Source: Microbacterium faecale (lineage in GTDB: Bacteria > Actinomycetota > Actinomycetes > Actinomycetales > Microbacteriaceae). From it: a stretch of DNA of 64,000 bases. Location: assembly GCF_014640975.1 (NCBI RefSeq), contig NZ_BMHO01000001.1, forward strand, positions 1,746,166 through 1,810,165. The letters are read 5' to 3'. The number at the start of each line of letters is the position of its first letter. Position 1 is the stretch's first letter. The notes below the pieces were generated by a model. It ran no database searches. It saw only the letters and a list, made by a program, of their open reading frames with translations, and was not told where the DNA came from. Shown in pieces: positions 18,130-26,283 of the stretch. A program made the translations under genes and the position numbers.

Positions 18130-19527
18130 TCAGACGGCGCGCGGTCCCTCGGGCCCCTCGTCGTCGCTGTCCTTGTCGCCCTCCTGCCCCGCAGTACCGT
18201 CGTCCTCGGCATCCGCGAGCAGCTGAGCGAGCGCATCGTCCATCTCATCGCGCGGGGCGTCGTCGCCGCGCTCGGCGGCTTCGAGACGCGCGATGAGCGC
18301 CGCCGGGTCGTCGATGTCGTCGCCACTCGGCACGAGGTCGGGGTAGTCCCACAGCGCATCGCGCGCCGCGGTGCCCACGGCGTCGCCAACCGCACGCCAC
18401 ATCGCGGCGGCTTCCCGCAGACGGCGCGGCCGCAGCTCGAGACCAACGAGGGCTCCGAGCGCGTCCTGCGCGGGACCGCCCACGGCGCGGCGGCGACGGG
18501 TGGCCTCCGCGATGCGGTCCAAGCTCGGAACGCGGCTCGTGGCGTCAGACGCCACGACGTCCACCCACCCCTCGATGAGGGCGAGCATGTTCTCGAGGCG
18601 TCCGAGCGCGAGCTCCTGCGCCTCGGTCTTCTGGGGGATGAGCGCGCCCGTCTGCAGCGCCTCCTGCAGTTCTTCGGTGTTCGTCGGGTCGAAGCGATCG
18701 GCGAGATCCTCAAGCACCTCGGTGTCGACATGGATCCCGCGCGCGTAATCGGTGACCTGACTCATCACATGAAGGCGCAGCCACTTGGCGTGCTTGAACA
18801 GGCGCGCGTGCGCGAGCTCCCGCGCCGCGAAGTACAGAGCGAGCTGGTCGTCGGGAATGCCGAGGCCCGCGCCGAGGTCTGCGAAGTTCTGCGGCAGGAT
18901 CGCCGCCGTTCCTGCGGGCATCACGGGGATCCCGACATCGCCGCCCGAGACGGCCTCCTTCGAGAGCTTGCCGACGACCTGTCCGAGCTGCGTCGCGAAG
19001 AGCGTCCCGCCCACCTGGTGGAGCATGCGAGACGCGGCTTCGATCGTGTCGCGCATGTCCTCGGGGGCCTGCGAGCGCAGTGCGCCCGTCAGGGCGTCCG
19101 CCATGCTCTCGGCGACCGGTTCGGCGAGCTCCTGCCACACCGGCAGGGTCTTCTCGACCCAGTCGCCGCGCGTGAGGACCTCCGGGCCCGCACCGATCGG
19201 CGCGATCACGGTCGCTTCGCCGAGCCACAGGTCGGCGAGCTGAAACGCTCGCGCGAGGTCGGTGCGCTGACCGGTTCCGATGCTCCTGGCGTCCTGGTTG
19301 GCCACGTGCAGGGCGCCGGTACGTGCGGCGTCCCACGAGATACCGTCGCCCGACTGGCTCGACATAGCCTGCTGGAACGCGAACATCATCTGTCGCATCT
19401 GCGCGGGGTCGATGCCGAGGCCCTTGAGCTGCTCGGGGTCGATGCCGCCTTCGCCCGTCGCGTCGCCGCCGAGCATGCGGCGCAGCATCTCCTGGAAGTC
19501 GTCCTCGGGGGAGTTCTCGTCGCTCAC
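18130..19527 (-). CDS. DUF2342 zinc-dependent metalloprotease-like protein
   Basis: A 465-residue member of the DUF2342 family, annotated in actinobacteria as zinc-dependent metalloprotease or F420-biosynthesis-associated protein. An acidic N-terminal region with Met- and Gln-rich helix (QMRQMMFAFQQAM) leads into the conserved domain. Recognisable pieces are ARELAHARLFKHAKWL near residue 215 and ENMLALIEGWVDVVASDA near 310. The C-terminus is a long acidic tail. I chose GTG 19527, which has GGAAAGG about 10 nt upstream, over the longer frame from 19599. Its neighbours, a cyclodehydratase-like protein and a Lon-like protease, are conserved partners in this block. Protease activity is not demonstrated by the sequence. 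Confidence 0.8.
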   Translation of the reverse strand: MSDENSPEDDFQEMLRRMLGGDATGEGGIDPEQLKGLGIDPAQMRQMMFAFQQAMSSQSGDGISWDAARTGALHVANQDARSIGTGQRTDLARAFQLADLWLGEATVIAPIGAGPEVLTRGDWVEKTLPVWQELAEPVAESMADALTGALRSQAPEDMRDTIEAASRMLHQVGGTLFATQLGQVVGKLSKEAVSGGDVGIPVMPAGTAAILPQNFADLGAGLGIPDDQLALYFAARELAHARLFKHAKWLRLHVMSQVTDYARGIHVDTEVLEDLADRFDPTNTEELQEALQTGALIPQKTEAQELALGRLENMLALIEGWVDVVASDATSRVPSLDRIAEATRRRRAVGGPAQDALGALVGLELRPRRLREAAAMWRAVGDAVGTAARDALWDYPDLVPSGDDIDDPAALIARLEAAERGDDAPRDEMDDALAQLLADAEDDGTAGQEGDKDSDDEGPEGPRAV

Positions 19528-19578
19528 GTCCGTCGCCTTTCCGCCGCGATCCTCAGCCGGTTCTTCGGGATCACGTCC

Positions 19579-19585
19579 TACGCTA
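19579..19585. promoter_or_regulatory. Overlapping divergent -10 boxes
   Basis: The heptamer TACGCTA reads TACGCT on the plus strand (toward the PDZ/S16 gene) and TAGCGT on the minus strand (toward the DUF2342 gene). Plus-strand transcription would place an ATG 6 nt downstream, opening a four-codon frame (19591-19605) before the real gene at 19695. Confidence 0.35.
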
Positions 19586-19694
19586 ATCGGATGCGTCACG
19601 TCTGAGGCGCTCTCGCGCCGGCCTGGTCGTACGCCCCCCGCGAACGCCGGGCCGATCGCACCGACCGAAGCGGGCGAAGCCCGAAGGGAGACTG

Positions 19695-20834
19695 ATGACG
19701 CTGTTCGACGACGACGCCGCTTCGCGCGGGGCGCGCCGACGCATCGATGAGGGGCGTCGAGCCCCGCGCCGTCTCGTCGTCGGATCCGTCGCCCTGCTCG
19801 TCGCTCTTGTCTCCCTGTTCACCATGAGCTTCCTTCCGAGCGACTTCGTTCTCGAGCGCCCCGGTCCCGTCTACAACACGCTCGGCGAGGTCGAGTCCGG
19901 TGAGGGCGAATTGGTCTCCCTGATCGCGGTCGACGGCGCCGAGACCTTCGACACGACGGGATCGCTGTCGTTGACCACCGTCGAGGTCGTGGGCAACCGC
20001 GAGCACCCCATCTCGTGGATCGAACTCGCCCTGGCGTGGATGGACCCGGCGCGCGCGATCGTGCCGATCGATGCGGTCTTCCCCGAAGGTCTGACGTCCG
20101 AGCAGCGCGATGAGCAGAATGCCGTGATGATGACCGACTCGCAGAGCCAGGCCTCGGCGGCGGCACTGCGCGCTCTTGATTACGACGTGCCCGCCGACAT
20201 GCGCGTCGTCTCGCTCACCGACGGGTCGCCGTCGCAGGGGGTCGTCGAGGAGGGCGATCGGATCCTCGCGGCAGACGGCACTCGGCTTGCGGACGTCGAC
20301 GAGCTGCGCGCCGTCATCGATGCCGCTGCGGGGGATCCGGTGGAACTCCGGCTCGAACGCGACGGCGAGCGGAGGACCGTCGAGGTGACACCGGAACGGC
20401 TCACGGTCGACGGATCCGACTCATGGGCGGTCGGCGTGAGCATCAGCACGAGTTATGAGCTTCCGATCGATGTGACGATCCAGCTGGACAACGTCGGCGG
20501 GCCGAGTGCAGGGACGATGTTCGCGCTCGGCATCATCGACGCGCTCACGCCGGGGGAGATGACCGGAGGCGAACATATCGCGGGCACGGGCACGATCACG
20601 ATCGATGGCGACGTCGGACGGATCGGCGGGATCCGGCAGAAGATGCACGGCGCGCGTGAGGCCGGCAACAGCTACTTCCTCGCACCGACCGGTAACTGCG
20701 ACGAGGTCGTCGGGCACGTACCGGACGGCCTCCAGGTGGTCAGTGTCGCAACGCTCGACGATGCGATCTCCGCAGTGGAGGCGATCGCCGAGGGCGAAGC
20801 CGCCAGTCTGCCCGCGTGTACGCCTGGAGGCTGA
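19695..20834 (+). CDS. PDZ-Lon-like membrane serine protease
   Basis: A 379-residue YlbL-type protease: one N-terminal membrane anchor (about residues 28-50), a PDZ domain (about 165-245, with VVEEGDRILAADGTRLADVDELR) and an S16 Lon-like proteolytic domain. The Ser-Lys dyad is Ser271 (VGGPSAGTMFALG) and Lys316 (IRQKMHGA), 45 residues apart as in Lon. There is no AAA+ domain, so it does not unfold proteins by ATP hydrolysis; it probably acts outside the membrane. The start has a good ribosome-binding site (GAAGGGAG). The UPF0182 membrane-protein gene follows after 20 nt with its own promoter box; the two are neighbours in many actinobacteria. Confidence 0.9.
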   Translation: MTLFDDDAASRGARRRIDEGRRAPRRLVVGSVALLVALVSLFTMSFLPSDFVLERPGPVYNTLGEVESGEGELVSLIAVDGAETFDTTGSLSLTTVEVVGNREHPISWIELALAWMDPARAIVPIDAVFPEGLTSEQRDEQNAVMMTDSQSQASAAALRALDYDVPADMRVVSLTDGSPSQGVVEEGDRILAADGTRLADVDELRAVIDAAAGDPVELRLERDGERRTVEVTPERLTVDGSDSWAVGVSISTSYELPIDVTIQLDNVGGPSAGTMFALGIIDALTPGEMTGGEHIAGTGTITIDGDVGRIGGIRQKMHGAREAGNSYFLAPTGNCDEVVGHVPDGLQVVSVATLDDAISAVEAIAEGEAASLPACTPGG

Positions 20835-20842
20835 CGCGCCCG

Positions 20843-20848
20843 TAGGAT
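20843..20848 (+). promoter_or_regulatory. -10 box, leaderless type
   Basis: TAGGAT, with 6 nt (AGGGGG) to the GTG of the UPF0182 gene at 20855. Confidence 0.5.
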
Positions 20849-20854
20849 AGGGGG

Positions 20855-23818
20855 GTGACCTCTAACTCGACGCAGAACTCGGCCACACCCGCCTCCCCGA
20901 CCAGACGCATCGCGATTGCCACGATCGCGATCGTCGCCGTGATCATCGCTGTGCTGTTCGGCATGGCGAGCCTGTACACGGAATTCCTCTGGTTCAGCCA
21001 GCTGGACTTCCGGTCGGTGCTGACCACTCAGTGGATCGCCCGGGTCGTGATGTTCGTCGTCGGGTTCGTCGCCATGGCCCTGCCCGTGTGGCTGTCGATC
21101 ACGCTCGCCTACCGGCTGCGCCCCGTCTACGCGCGCCTCAGCTCGCAGCTCGATCGCTACCAGGAGGTCGTCGAGCCGCTGCGCCGACTCGCCACCTGGG
21201 GCATCCCGGTGCTGTTCGGCTTCTTCGCTGGTTTCGCGACCGCGACGCAGTGGGAGACCACGTGGATGTGGCTGAACGGCGTCGCCTCCGGTGAGACGGA
21301 TGCGCAGTTCGGCCTCGACACCTCGTTCTACATGTTCGATCTGCCGTTCTGGCAGGGCGTCGTGGGGTTCGCCTCTGCAGTCGTGCTGCTGTCGCTGCTC
21401 GTGACCGCTCTCGTCTGCTACCTGTACGGGTCCGTGCGCGTGGGGCAGGGTGAACTGAGCATCTCCAAGTCGGCGCGCATCCAGATCGCGATCATCGCCG
21501 GCGTTTACCTGCTGCTGCAGGCCGTGAGCATCTGGCTCGACCGGTTCGCATCGCTCATCTCGCAGCGTGGTCGCATCACCGGACCTGACTACGTCGTCGC
21601 CAACGCGCTCATCCCGGGACAGACGATCCTTGCCGTCGTTGCGGCGCTCGTCGCGGTCCTCTTCCTCATCACGGCCTTCATCGGCAAATGGCGGTATCCA
21701 CTCGTTGCGACAGGTCTTCTCATCCTCACGTCGCTCGTGGTCACCGTGGCGCTGCCGTGGGGCGTGCAGACCTTCCAGGTCACGCCGAACGAGCGCGCTC
21801 TCCAGCTCGACTACTACCAGGAGAACGTCGACGCGACACGCACGGCATACGATCTCGACGAGATCGAGACGATCCCGTACGAGGCACAGACGACGGTCGA
21901 GCAGGGTCAGCTGCGCGACGACGCGGCGACGACGGCCTCGCTGCGCCTGATGGACCCGAGCCTCATCAGCCCCACCGTGCAGCAGCTGCAGCAGGTGCGC
22001 CCGTACTACCAGTTCGAGGACGTGCTCGACGTCGACCGCTACGAGATCGACGGCGAGGTGCAGGACACGGTCGTGTCGCTGCGCGAGCTCAACATCGACA
22101 ACCTCGGTGCCGAGGCGCAGCAGTGGGTCAACACGACGATGACCTACACGCACGGCTACGGCATGGTGGCGGCGCGCGGCAACGAGCGCACGAGCGAGGG
22201 CGAGCCGGTCTTCATCGAGGGCGACATCCCCTCCTCGGGCTTCCTCACCGACATGGAGTATGAGCCGAGAATCTACTTCGGCGAGCAGTCGCCGCAGTAT
22301 TCGATCGTCGGGGCGCCGGAGGGATCGGACCCGCTCGAGCTCGACTACGCGACGGGGTCCGCGGAGGACGACCAGAACTACACCACCTTCCGGGGTGACG
22401 GCGGACCGAGCATCGGCAGCTACTTCAACCGCATGCTGTACGCGCTGAAGTTCCAGGCGGCGGAGATCCTCTTCTCCGACCAGATCAATGCGGAGTCGCA
22501 GGTCCTCTACGACCGCGCCCCGCGCGAGCGCGTGCAGAAGGTCGCCCCATACCTCACGCTCGACAGCGACCCGTACCCGAGCGTCGTCGACGGGCGCATC
22601 GTCTGGATCGTCGACGGCTACACGACGTCGGCCTCGTATCCCTACGCGTCGCACATCGGTCTATCCGAGGCGATCAGCGACTCGTCCAACCCGCAGCCGA
22701 ACCTGCTCGTCGACGACGTCAACTACATCCGCAACTCGGTCAAGGCGACGGTCGACGCGTACGACGGATCCGTGACGCTCTACGCGTGGGACGAAGAGGA
22801 CCCGGTTCTCCAGACGTGGCAGAGTATCTACCCGTCGACGATCGAGTCGATCGACGAGATGTCGGGCGAGCTCATGAGTCACGTCCGCTACCCGACCGAC
22901 CTGTTCAAGGTGCAGCGTGCAATGCTCGGCACCTACCACGTCGACACGGCCAGCGAGTTCTACCAGCGCGACAACGCGTGGGAGACGCCGCAGGACCCGA
23001 CGAACGATCAGGAGCTCCAGCCGCCGTATTACCTGACCATGCAGATGCCGGGTCAGGAAGAGCCGCAGTTCTCGATGTTCACCTCGTTCATCCCCGAGGG
23101 CGGTGAGCGTCAGGTCTTGATGGGATACCTGTCGGTCGATTCGAACGCCGGGGGCGAACCCGGAGCGATCCGCGATGGCTACGGCGATCTCCGCCTTCTG
23201 GAGATCTCATCGGCGAGCACGGTTCCTGCACCCGGTCAGGTGCAGAACGCGTTCGACTCGAACCAGTCGATCGCTCAGGAACTGAACGTTCTGCAGATCG
23301 GTGACTCGAACGTGAGCCTCGGCAACCTGCTCACGCTTCCCGTCGGCGAGGGTCTGTTGTACATGCAGCCGGTGTACGTGCAGTCCTCGCGAGACACCTC
23401 CTACCCGCTGCTGCGCAAGGTGCTCGTCGCCTTCGGTGACGAACTCGCCTTCGAGGACACGCTCGCCGAGGCGCTCGACAGCCTCTTCCAGGGCGAGTCG
23501 GGAGCCGAGACGGGCGACGAGGACATCGACCCGGGCGAATCCGAGACGCCGGACGGCGCTGGAGATCAGGGCGATACGCCTGACGAGGGGGAGACCCCGG
23601 ACGGCGGAAGCACGCCGGACGAGGGCGACGAGCCTGACCAGGGCGGCACTGACCAGGGTGAAACACCCTCCGGTTCGCTCGACGCGGCCCTCGCGGACGC
23701 TCAGGAAGCGATGAACGCCAAGGCAGAGGCGCTCGAGAGCGGCGACATGGTTGCGTACGCCGAGGCGGATCAGCAGCTGACGCAGGCGATCGAGCGGCTG
23801 CTCGCGCTGTCGGAGTAA
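20855..23818 (+). CDS. UPF0182 family large membrane protein
   Basis: A 987-residue protein of the UPF0182 family. The first about 330 residues contain seven or so membrane helices; the first begins RIAIATIAIVAVIIAVLFGM. A large extracytoplasmic domain of about 550 residues follows, with conserved-looking runs such as GYGMVAARGN, SDPYPSVVDGRIVWIVDGY and YPTDLFKVQR. Residues about 880-940 are an acidic Gly/Asp/Glu/Pro linker with repeated TPD-E/G-G units, and the protein ends in an Ala/Glu helix. The family is widespread in actinobacteria and cyanobacteria and has no assigned function. A strong hairpin terminator lies just after the stop. Confidence 0.9.
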   Translation: MTSNSTQNSATPASPTRRIAIATIAIVAVIIAVLFGMASLYTEFLWFSQLDFRSVLTTQWIARVVMFVVGFVAMALPVWLSITLAYRLRPVYARLSSQLDRYQEVVEPLRRLATWGIPVLFGFFAGFATATQWETTWMWLNGVASGETDAQFGLDTSFYMFDLPFWQGVVGFASAVVLLSLLVTALVCYLYGSVRVGQGELSISKSARIQIAIIAGVYLLLQAVSIWLDRFASLISQRGRITGPDYVVANALIPGQTILAVVAALVAVLFLITAFIGKWRYPLVATGLLILTSLVVTVALPWGVQTFQVTPNERALQLDYYQENVDATRTAYDLDEIETIPYEAQTTVEQGQLRDDAATTASLRLMDPSLISPTVQQLQQVRPYYQFEDVLDVDRYEIDGEVQDTVVSLRELNIDNLGAEAQQWVNTTMTYTHGYGMVAARGNERTSEGEPVFIEGDIPSSGFLTDMEYEPRIYFGEQSPQYSIVGAPEGSDPLELDYATGSAEDDQNYTTFRGDGGPSIGSYFNRMLYALKFQAAEILFSDQINAESQVLYDRAPRERVQKVAPYLTLDSDPYPSVVDGRIVWIVDGYTTSASYPYASHIGLSEAISDSSNPQPNLLVDDVNYIRNSVKATVDAYDGSVTLYAWDEEDPVLQTWQSIYPSTIESIDEMSGELMSHVRYPTDLFKVQRAMLGTYHVDTASEFYQRDNAWETPQDPTNDQELQPPYYLTMQMPGQEEPQFSMFTSFIPEGGERQVLMGYLSVDSNAGGEPGAIRDGYGDLRLLEISSASTVPAPGQVQNAFDSNQSIAQELNVLQIGDSNVSLGNLLTLPVGEGLLYMQPVYVQSSRDTSYPLLRKVLVAFGDELAFEDTLAEALDSLFQGESGAETGDEDIDPGESETPDGAGDQGDTPDEGETPDGGSTPDEGDEPDQGGTDQGETPSGSLDAALADAQEAMNAKAEALESGDMVAYAEADQQLTQAIERLLALSE

Positions 23819-23830
23819 GCCGGTGATGGA

Positions 23831-23862
23831 AAGGCGCCTCGGGGATCTCCCCGGGGCGCCTT
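23831..23862. terminator. Strong hairpin terminator
   Basis: AAGGCGCCTCGGGG pairs with CCCCGGGGCGCCTT (one G-T pair) around a short loop, between the convergent UPF0182 and hydrolase genes. It is suitable for both directions. Confidence 0.75.
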
Positions 23863-23868
23863 CCCCTC

Positions 23869-24921
23869 TCAGCGCTCCGCGAGGAACTCGGCGATGTCTG
23901 CCGCGATCTCGTCCGGATACTCGCCGCTGATGGCGTGTGACGCATTCGGATAGACCTCGACCCGGGCGTCCGGAAGTTCGCGTTCGGCGGTTTCGGCGGC
24001 GCGTGTCGCGTCGAGCATCACCGATTCACCGGCAAGCAGCGCCAGCACGGGCACGGTGAGTTCTGCGAGCTGCGATTCGCGGATCCGCGTCGGCTGCGGC
24101 AGCTTCAGAGAGTAGTGCTGCATTCCCGCTTCGATCATGTCGGCGACCGGCACGTCCTCGACAGGGGCGCCGCCCGCTGTGTACGAGTTGAATCCGTCGC
24201 GCCACGACTTCGGCAGCCACGGCAACGACGCGGGCAGGGACCGGACGATCGTTTCCAGCGGCATGTCGTCGAAGACCGACACGGGGTCGAGGAGAGTCAG
24301 CGTGTTGATTCGGTCCGGAACGCGCAGGGCGAGGTTCGTGGCCGTCCAGCCGCCGATCGAGAGTCCGACGAGATGGAACTGTGACTCCGGCAGCGCGTCG
24401 AGGGTCTGGTCGAGCCATTCCGCCTGGTCGTGGTCGTCGGTGATCGGGCGTTCCTGGATGCTCCTTCCGGGTTCTCCCAACAGGTCGATCGTGTAGACGT
24501 CGCCCACGTCGAGCAATGAGGGGAGATTGTCTGCCCAGACGGGTGATGCCGACGCCCTCCCTGGCAGCAGAACCAGCGGGTCGGTGGCCGGACCGGATCC
24601 GTTGAATCGATAGACGCGGACGAGCCCGTACTCGGTGCGCACGTCGGACACGCGATCCGGGGCCGGGAGGTCAGCGAGTGCGTCGTCGTACGCGGCGAGG
24701 TAGCGGTCGTGCCCCGCAGAGCTCTCCCAGTGACCGACCGGAGACGGTGAACGCACCGCGATCACCGCCGCGAGGACCACGACGGCGATGAGCGACAACG
24801 CGATGACCAGACGTCGCCGTCGGCGCCGGCGCCGGACGGGTCTGTCTCCGCGCAGGTTCGTGCCAGAGGTGTCGTCGGTCGACGCCACCGATCCCGTCCG
24901 CGTCGTGCTCTCGTTGTTCAT
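23869..24921 (-). CDS. Membrane-anchored alpha/beta hydrolase
   Basis: A 350-residue protein with a basic segment and one signal-anchor helix (about residues 40-60) followed by an alpha/beta hydrolase domain. The nucleophile is Ser188 in GLSIGG; an acid candidate is in LTLLDPVSV and the His is in NASHAIS near the C-terminus. A lid region lies between. The start is ATG 24921, which has AGGAG at 8 nt; the ATG three codons upstream abuts that site and is not likely. It is divergent from a TetR gene, and two palindromes between them suggest TetR control. An ester or lipid substrate outside the membrane is likely but unproven. Confidence 0.85.
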   Translation of the reverse strand: MNNESTTRTGSVASTDDTSGTNLRGDRPVRRRRRRRRLVIALSLIAVVVLAAVIAVRSPSPVGHWESSAGHDRYLAAYDDALADLPAPDRVSDVRTEYGLVRVYRFNGSGPATDPLVLLPGRASASPVWADNLPSLLDVGDVYTIDLLGEPGRSIQERPITDDHDQAEWLDQTLDALPESQFHLVGLSIGGWTATNLALRVPDRINTLTLLDPVSVFDDMPLETIVRSLPASLPWLPKSWRDGFNSYTAGGAPVEDVPVADMIEAGMQHYSLKLPQPTRIRESQLAELTVPVLALLAGESVMLDATRAAETAERELPDARVEVYPNASHAISGEYPDEIAADIAEFLAER

Positions 24922-24936
24922 TCGCCGCATCTCCTA

Positions 24937-24946
24937 ACCGATCGGT
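24937..24946. promoter_or_regulatory. TetR operator half, palindrome 1
   Basis: ACCGATCGGT is a perfect 10-bp palindrome 20 bp centre-to-centre from a second one, in the gap between the divergent hydrolase and tetR genes. Confidence 0.65.
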
Positions 24947-24956
24947 AAGTATTTCC

Positions 24957-24966
24957 ACCGTACGGT
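24957..24966. promoter_or_regulatory. TetR operator half, palindrome 2
   Basis: ACCGTACGGT is a perfect 10-bp palindrome sharing the ACCGnnCGGT pattern with the first site. It touches the tetR -10 box at 24966. Confidence 0.65.
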
Positions 24967-24971
24967 AAGCT
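24966..24971 (+). promoter_or_regulatory. -10 box of tetR gene
   Basis: TAAGCT, with 7 nt to the ATG at 24979. It shares its first base with the operator palindrome, which fits autorepression. Confidence 0.55.
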
Positions 24972-24978
24972 TGAGGAC

Positions 24979-25575
24979 ATGACAACGGGTCGACGAGACG
25001 CAGGCGCTCACCGCGAGTCGACGCTGGCGACGCAGGCGCGGCGCGCACAGCTCTTGGACGTCACGATCGGGATCGTCGCCGAACACGGCTATGCGCAGAC
25101 GTCGCTCGCCCGCATCGCCGAGGGTGCGGGGGTGACGAAGGCCGCCGTGCTCTACCACTACCCGACGAAGGACGCGCTCGTCGAGACAGCGTACGAACAC
25201 GTGCTGACGGCGCTCATCGGCGAAGTGGCCGCCGCTGTCGAAGGGGCGGATCCGGCGGAAGGGCCCGCGGTCTACGTGCGCTCGATGGTCGGTCATCTGG
25301 CCGCGCACCCGCGTCACTCGCGGATGATCATCGAGGCGATGACCAATGCGGGGGCAGACCACGACCCCAGGACGCGATGGGAACCTCTCGCCCAGATCAT
25401 CGAGGCTGCGGCGCGGGCGCGCGGTGTGGAACCAGTCGACGCGCGAGCGACCGCGCTCATCGCGGGTGGAGGCATCGACGCCCTCGTGGCGGAGCACCTC
25501 CACGATCCTGGCTACGACGTCACGGTTGCCGCAGAGACGCTTGTACGGATGCTGGACACCGCGCTCTCGCGGTGA
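24979..25575 (+). CDS. TetR family transcriptional regulator
   Basis: A 198-residue regulator. The N-terminal HTH is typical: LLDVTIGIVAEHGYAQTSLA then RIAEGAGVTKAAVLYHYPTK at about residues 50-65. The remaining 130 residues are an all-helical ligand and dimerisation domain. It probably represses both itself and the divergent hydrolase gene by binding the two ACCGnnCGGT palindromes in the shared gap. The inducer cannot be read from the sequence. It ends 3 nt before the convergent response-regulator gene. Confidence 0.92.
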   Translation: MTTGRRDAGAHRESTLATQARRAQLLDVTIGIVAEHGYAQTSLARIAEGAGVTKAAVLYHYPTKDALVETAYEHVLTALIGEVAAAVEGADPAEGPAVYVRSMVGHLAAHPRHSRMIIEAMTNAGADHDPRTRWEPLAQIIEAAARARGVEPVDARATALIAGGGIDALVAEHLHDPGYDVTVAAETLVRMLDTALSR

Positions 25576-25578
25576 TGA

Positions 25579-26283
25579 TCAGGTCGACGTCCCCGTGTTC
25601 TTCCCGACGCCGACGACGCCGAGCTCGTACGCGAGGATCACGGCCTGCACCCGGCCGGCGAGGTCCAGCTTCATCAGCACGCGGCCGAAGTGAGCCTTCA
25701 CCGTTGACTCGCTCACGTGCATCGCCTGCGCGATCTCGGAATTGCTGAGTCCCTTCCCGACGCGCTCGAAGACCTCGCGTTCGCGAGCCGACAGCACGGA
25801 GAGCCGTCCGTCATCGCGGGGAGCGGTGCCGGTGAGATGCGGGACCGCGACGTCGATGAGCTTCGCCGTGATGCGGGGGGAGACGACCGCGTCGCCGGTG
25901 TGCACGGTGCGTACCGCGGAGACGAGTTCGTCCGGCCTCGTGTTCTTGAGCAGGAATCCCGCTGCGCCCGCCTGGAGTGCGCCGAATGCGAACTCGTCGC
26001 GGTCATAGGTCGTGAGGACGAGCACGCGCACGTCGGGGTGCTCGCTCGTGATTCGCTGGGTGGCCTCGAGCCCACCCATCCCCGGCATGCGCACATCCAT
26101 GAGAACGACATCCGGTGCCAAACGGGCCACGGCGCGCAGCGCCTCAGCGCCGTCGGACGCGTCGCCCACGACGGCGAGATCGGATTCCGCCTCCAGGACG
26201 AGGCGCATGCCGTATCTGACGAGCTCCTGGTCATCGACGAGGAGCACCCTGATGCGCGCGTCGTGCGATGCGCCTTCTGTCAT
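25579..26283 (-). CDS. NarL/LuxR-type response regulator
   Basis: A 234-residue response regulator: a receiver domain (residues about 11-130) with the acidic pair Asp17-Asp18, phosphoacceptor Asp63 (VLMDVRMPGM) and Lys near 113 (LLKN), then a LuxR-type HTH (about 170-230, LSAREREVFERVGKGLSNSEIA). The true start is ATG 26283, which overlaps the kinase stop (ATGA); the much longer open frame upstream is the shadow of the kinase gene. It is the last of four coupled genes with an ABC transporter and histidine kinase, and probably controls that transporter operon. Confidence 0.95.
   Translation of the reverse strand: MTEGASHDARIRVLLVDDQELVRYGMRLVLEAESDLAVVGDASDGAEALRAVARLAPDVVLMDVRMPGMGGLEATQRITSEHPDVRVLVLTTYDRDEFAFGALQAGAAGFLLKNTRPDELVSAVRTVHTGDAVVSPRITAKLIDVAVPHLTGTAPRDDGRLSVLSAREREVFERVGKGLSNSEIAQAMHVSESTVKAHFGRVLMKLDLAGRVQAVILAYELGVVGVGKNTGTST

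Noticed and set aside
20672-22654. A 660-codon open frame antisense to the UPF0182 gene
   Set aside because: The translation is low-complexity Arg/Asp/Val with no domain, and the plus strand has an evident membrane protein.
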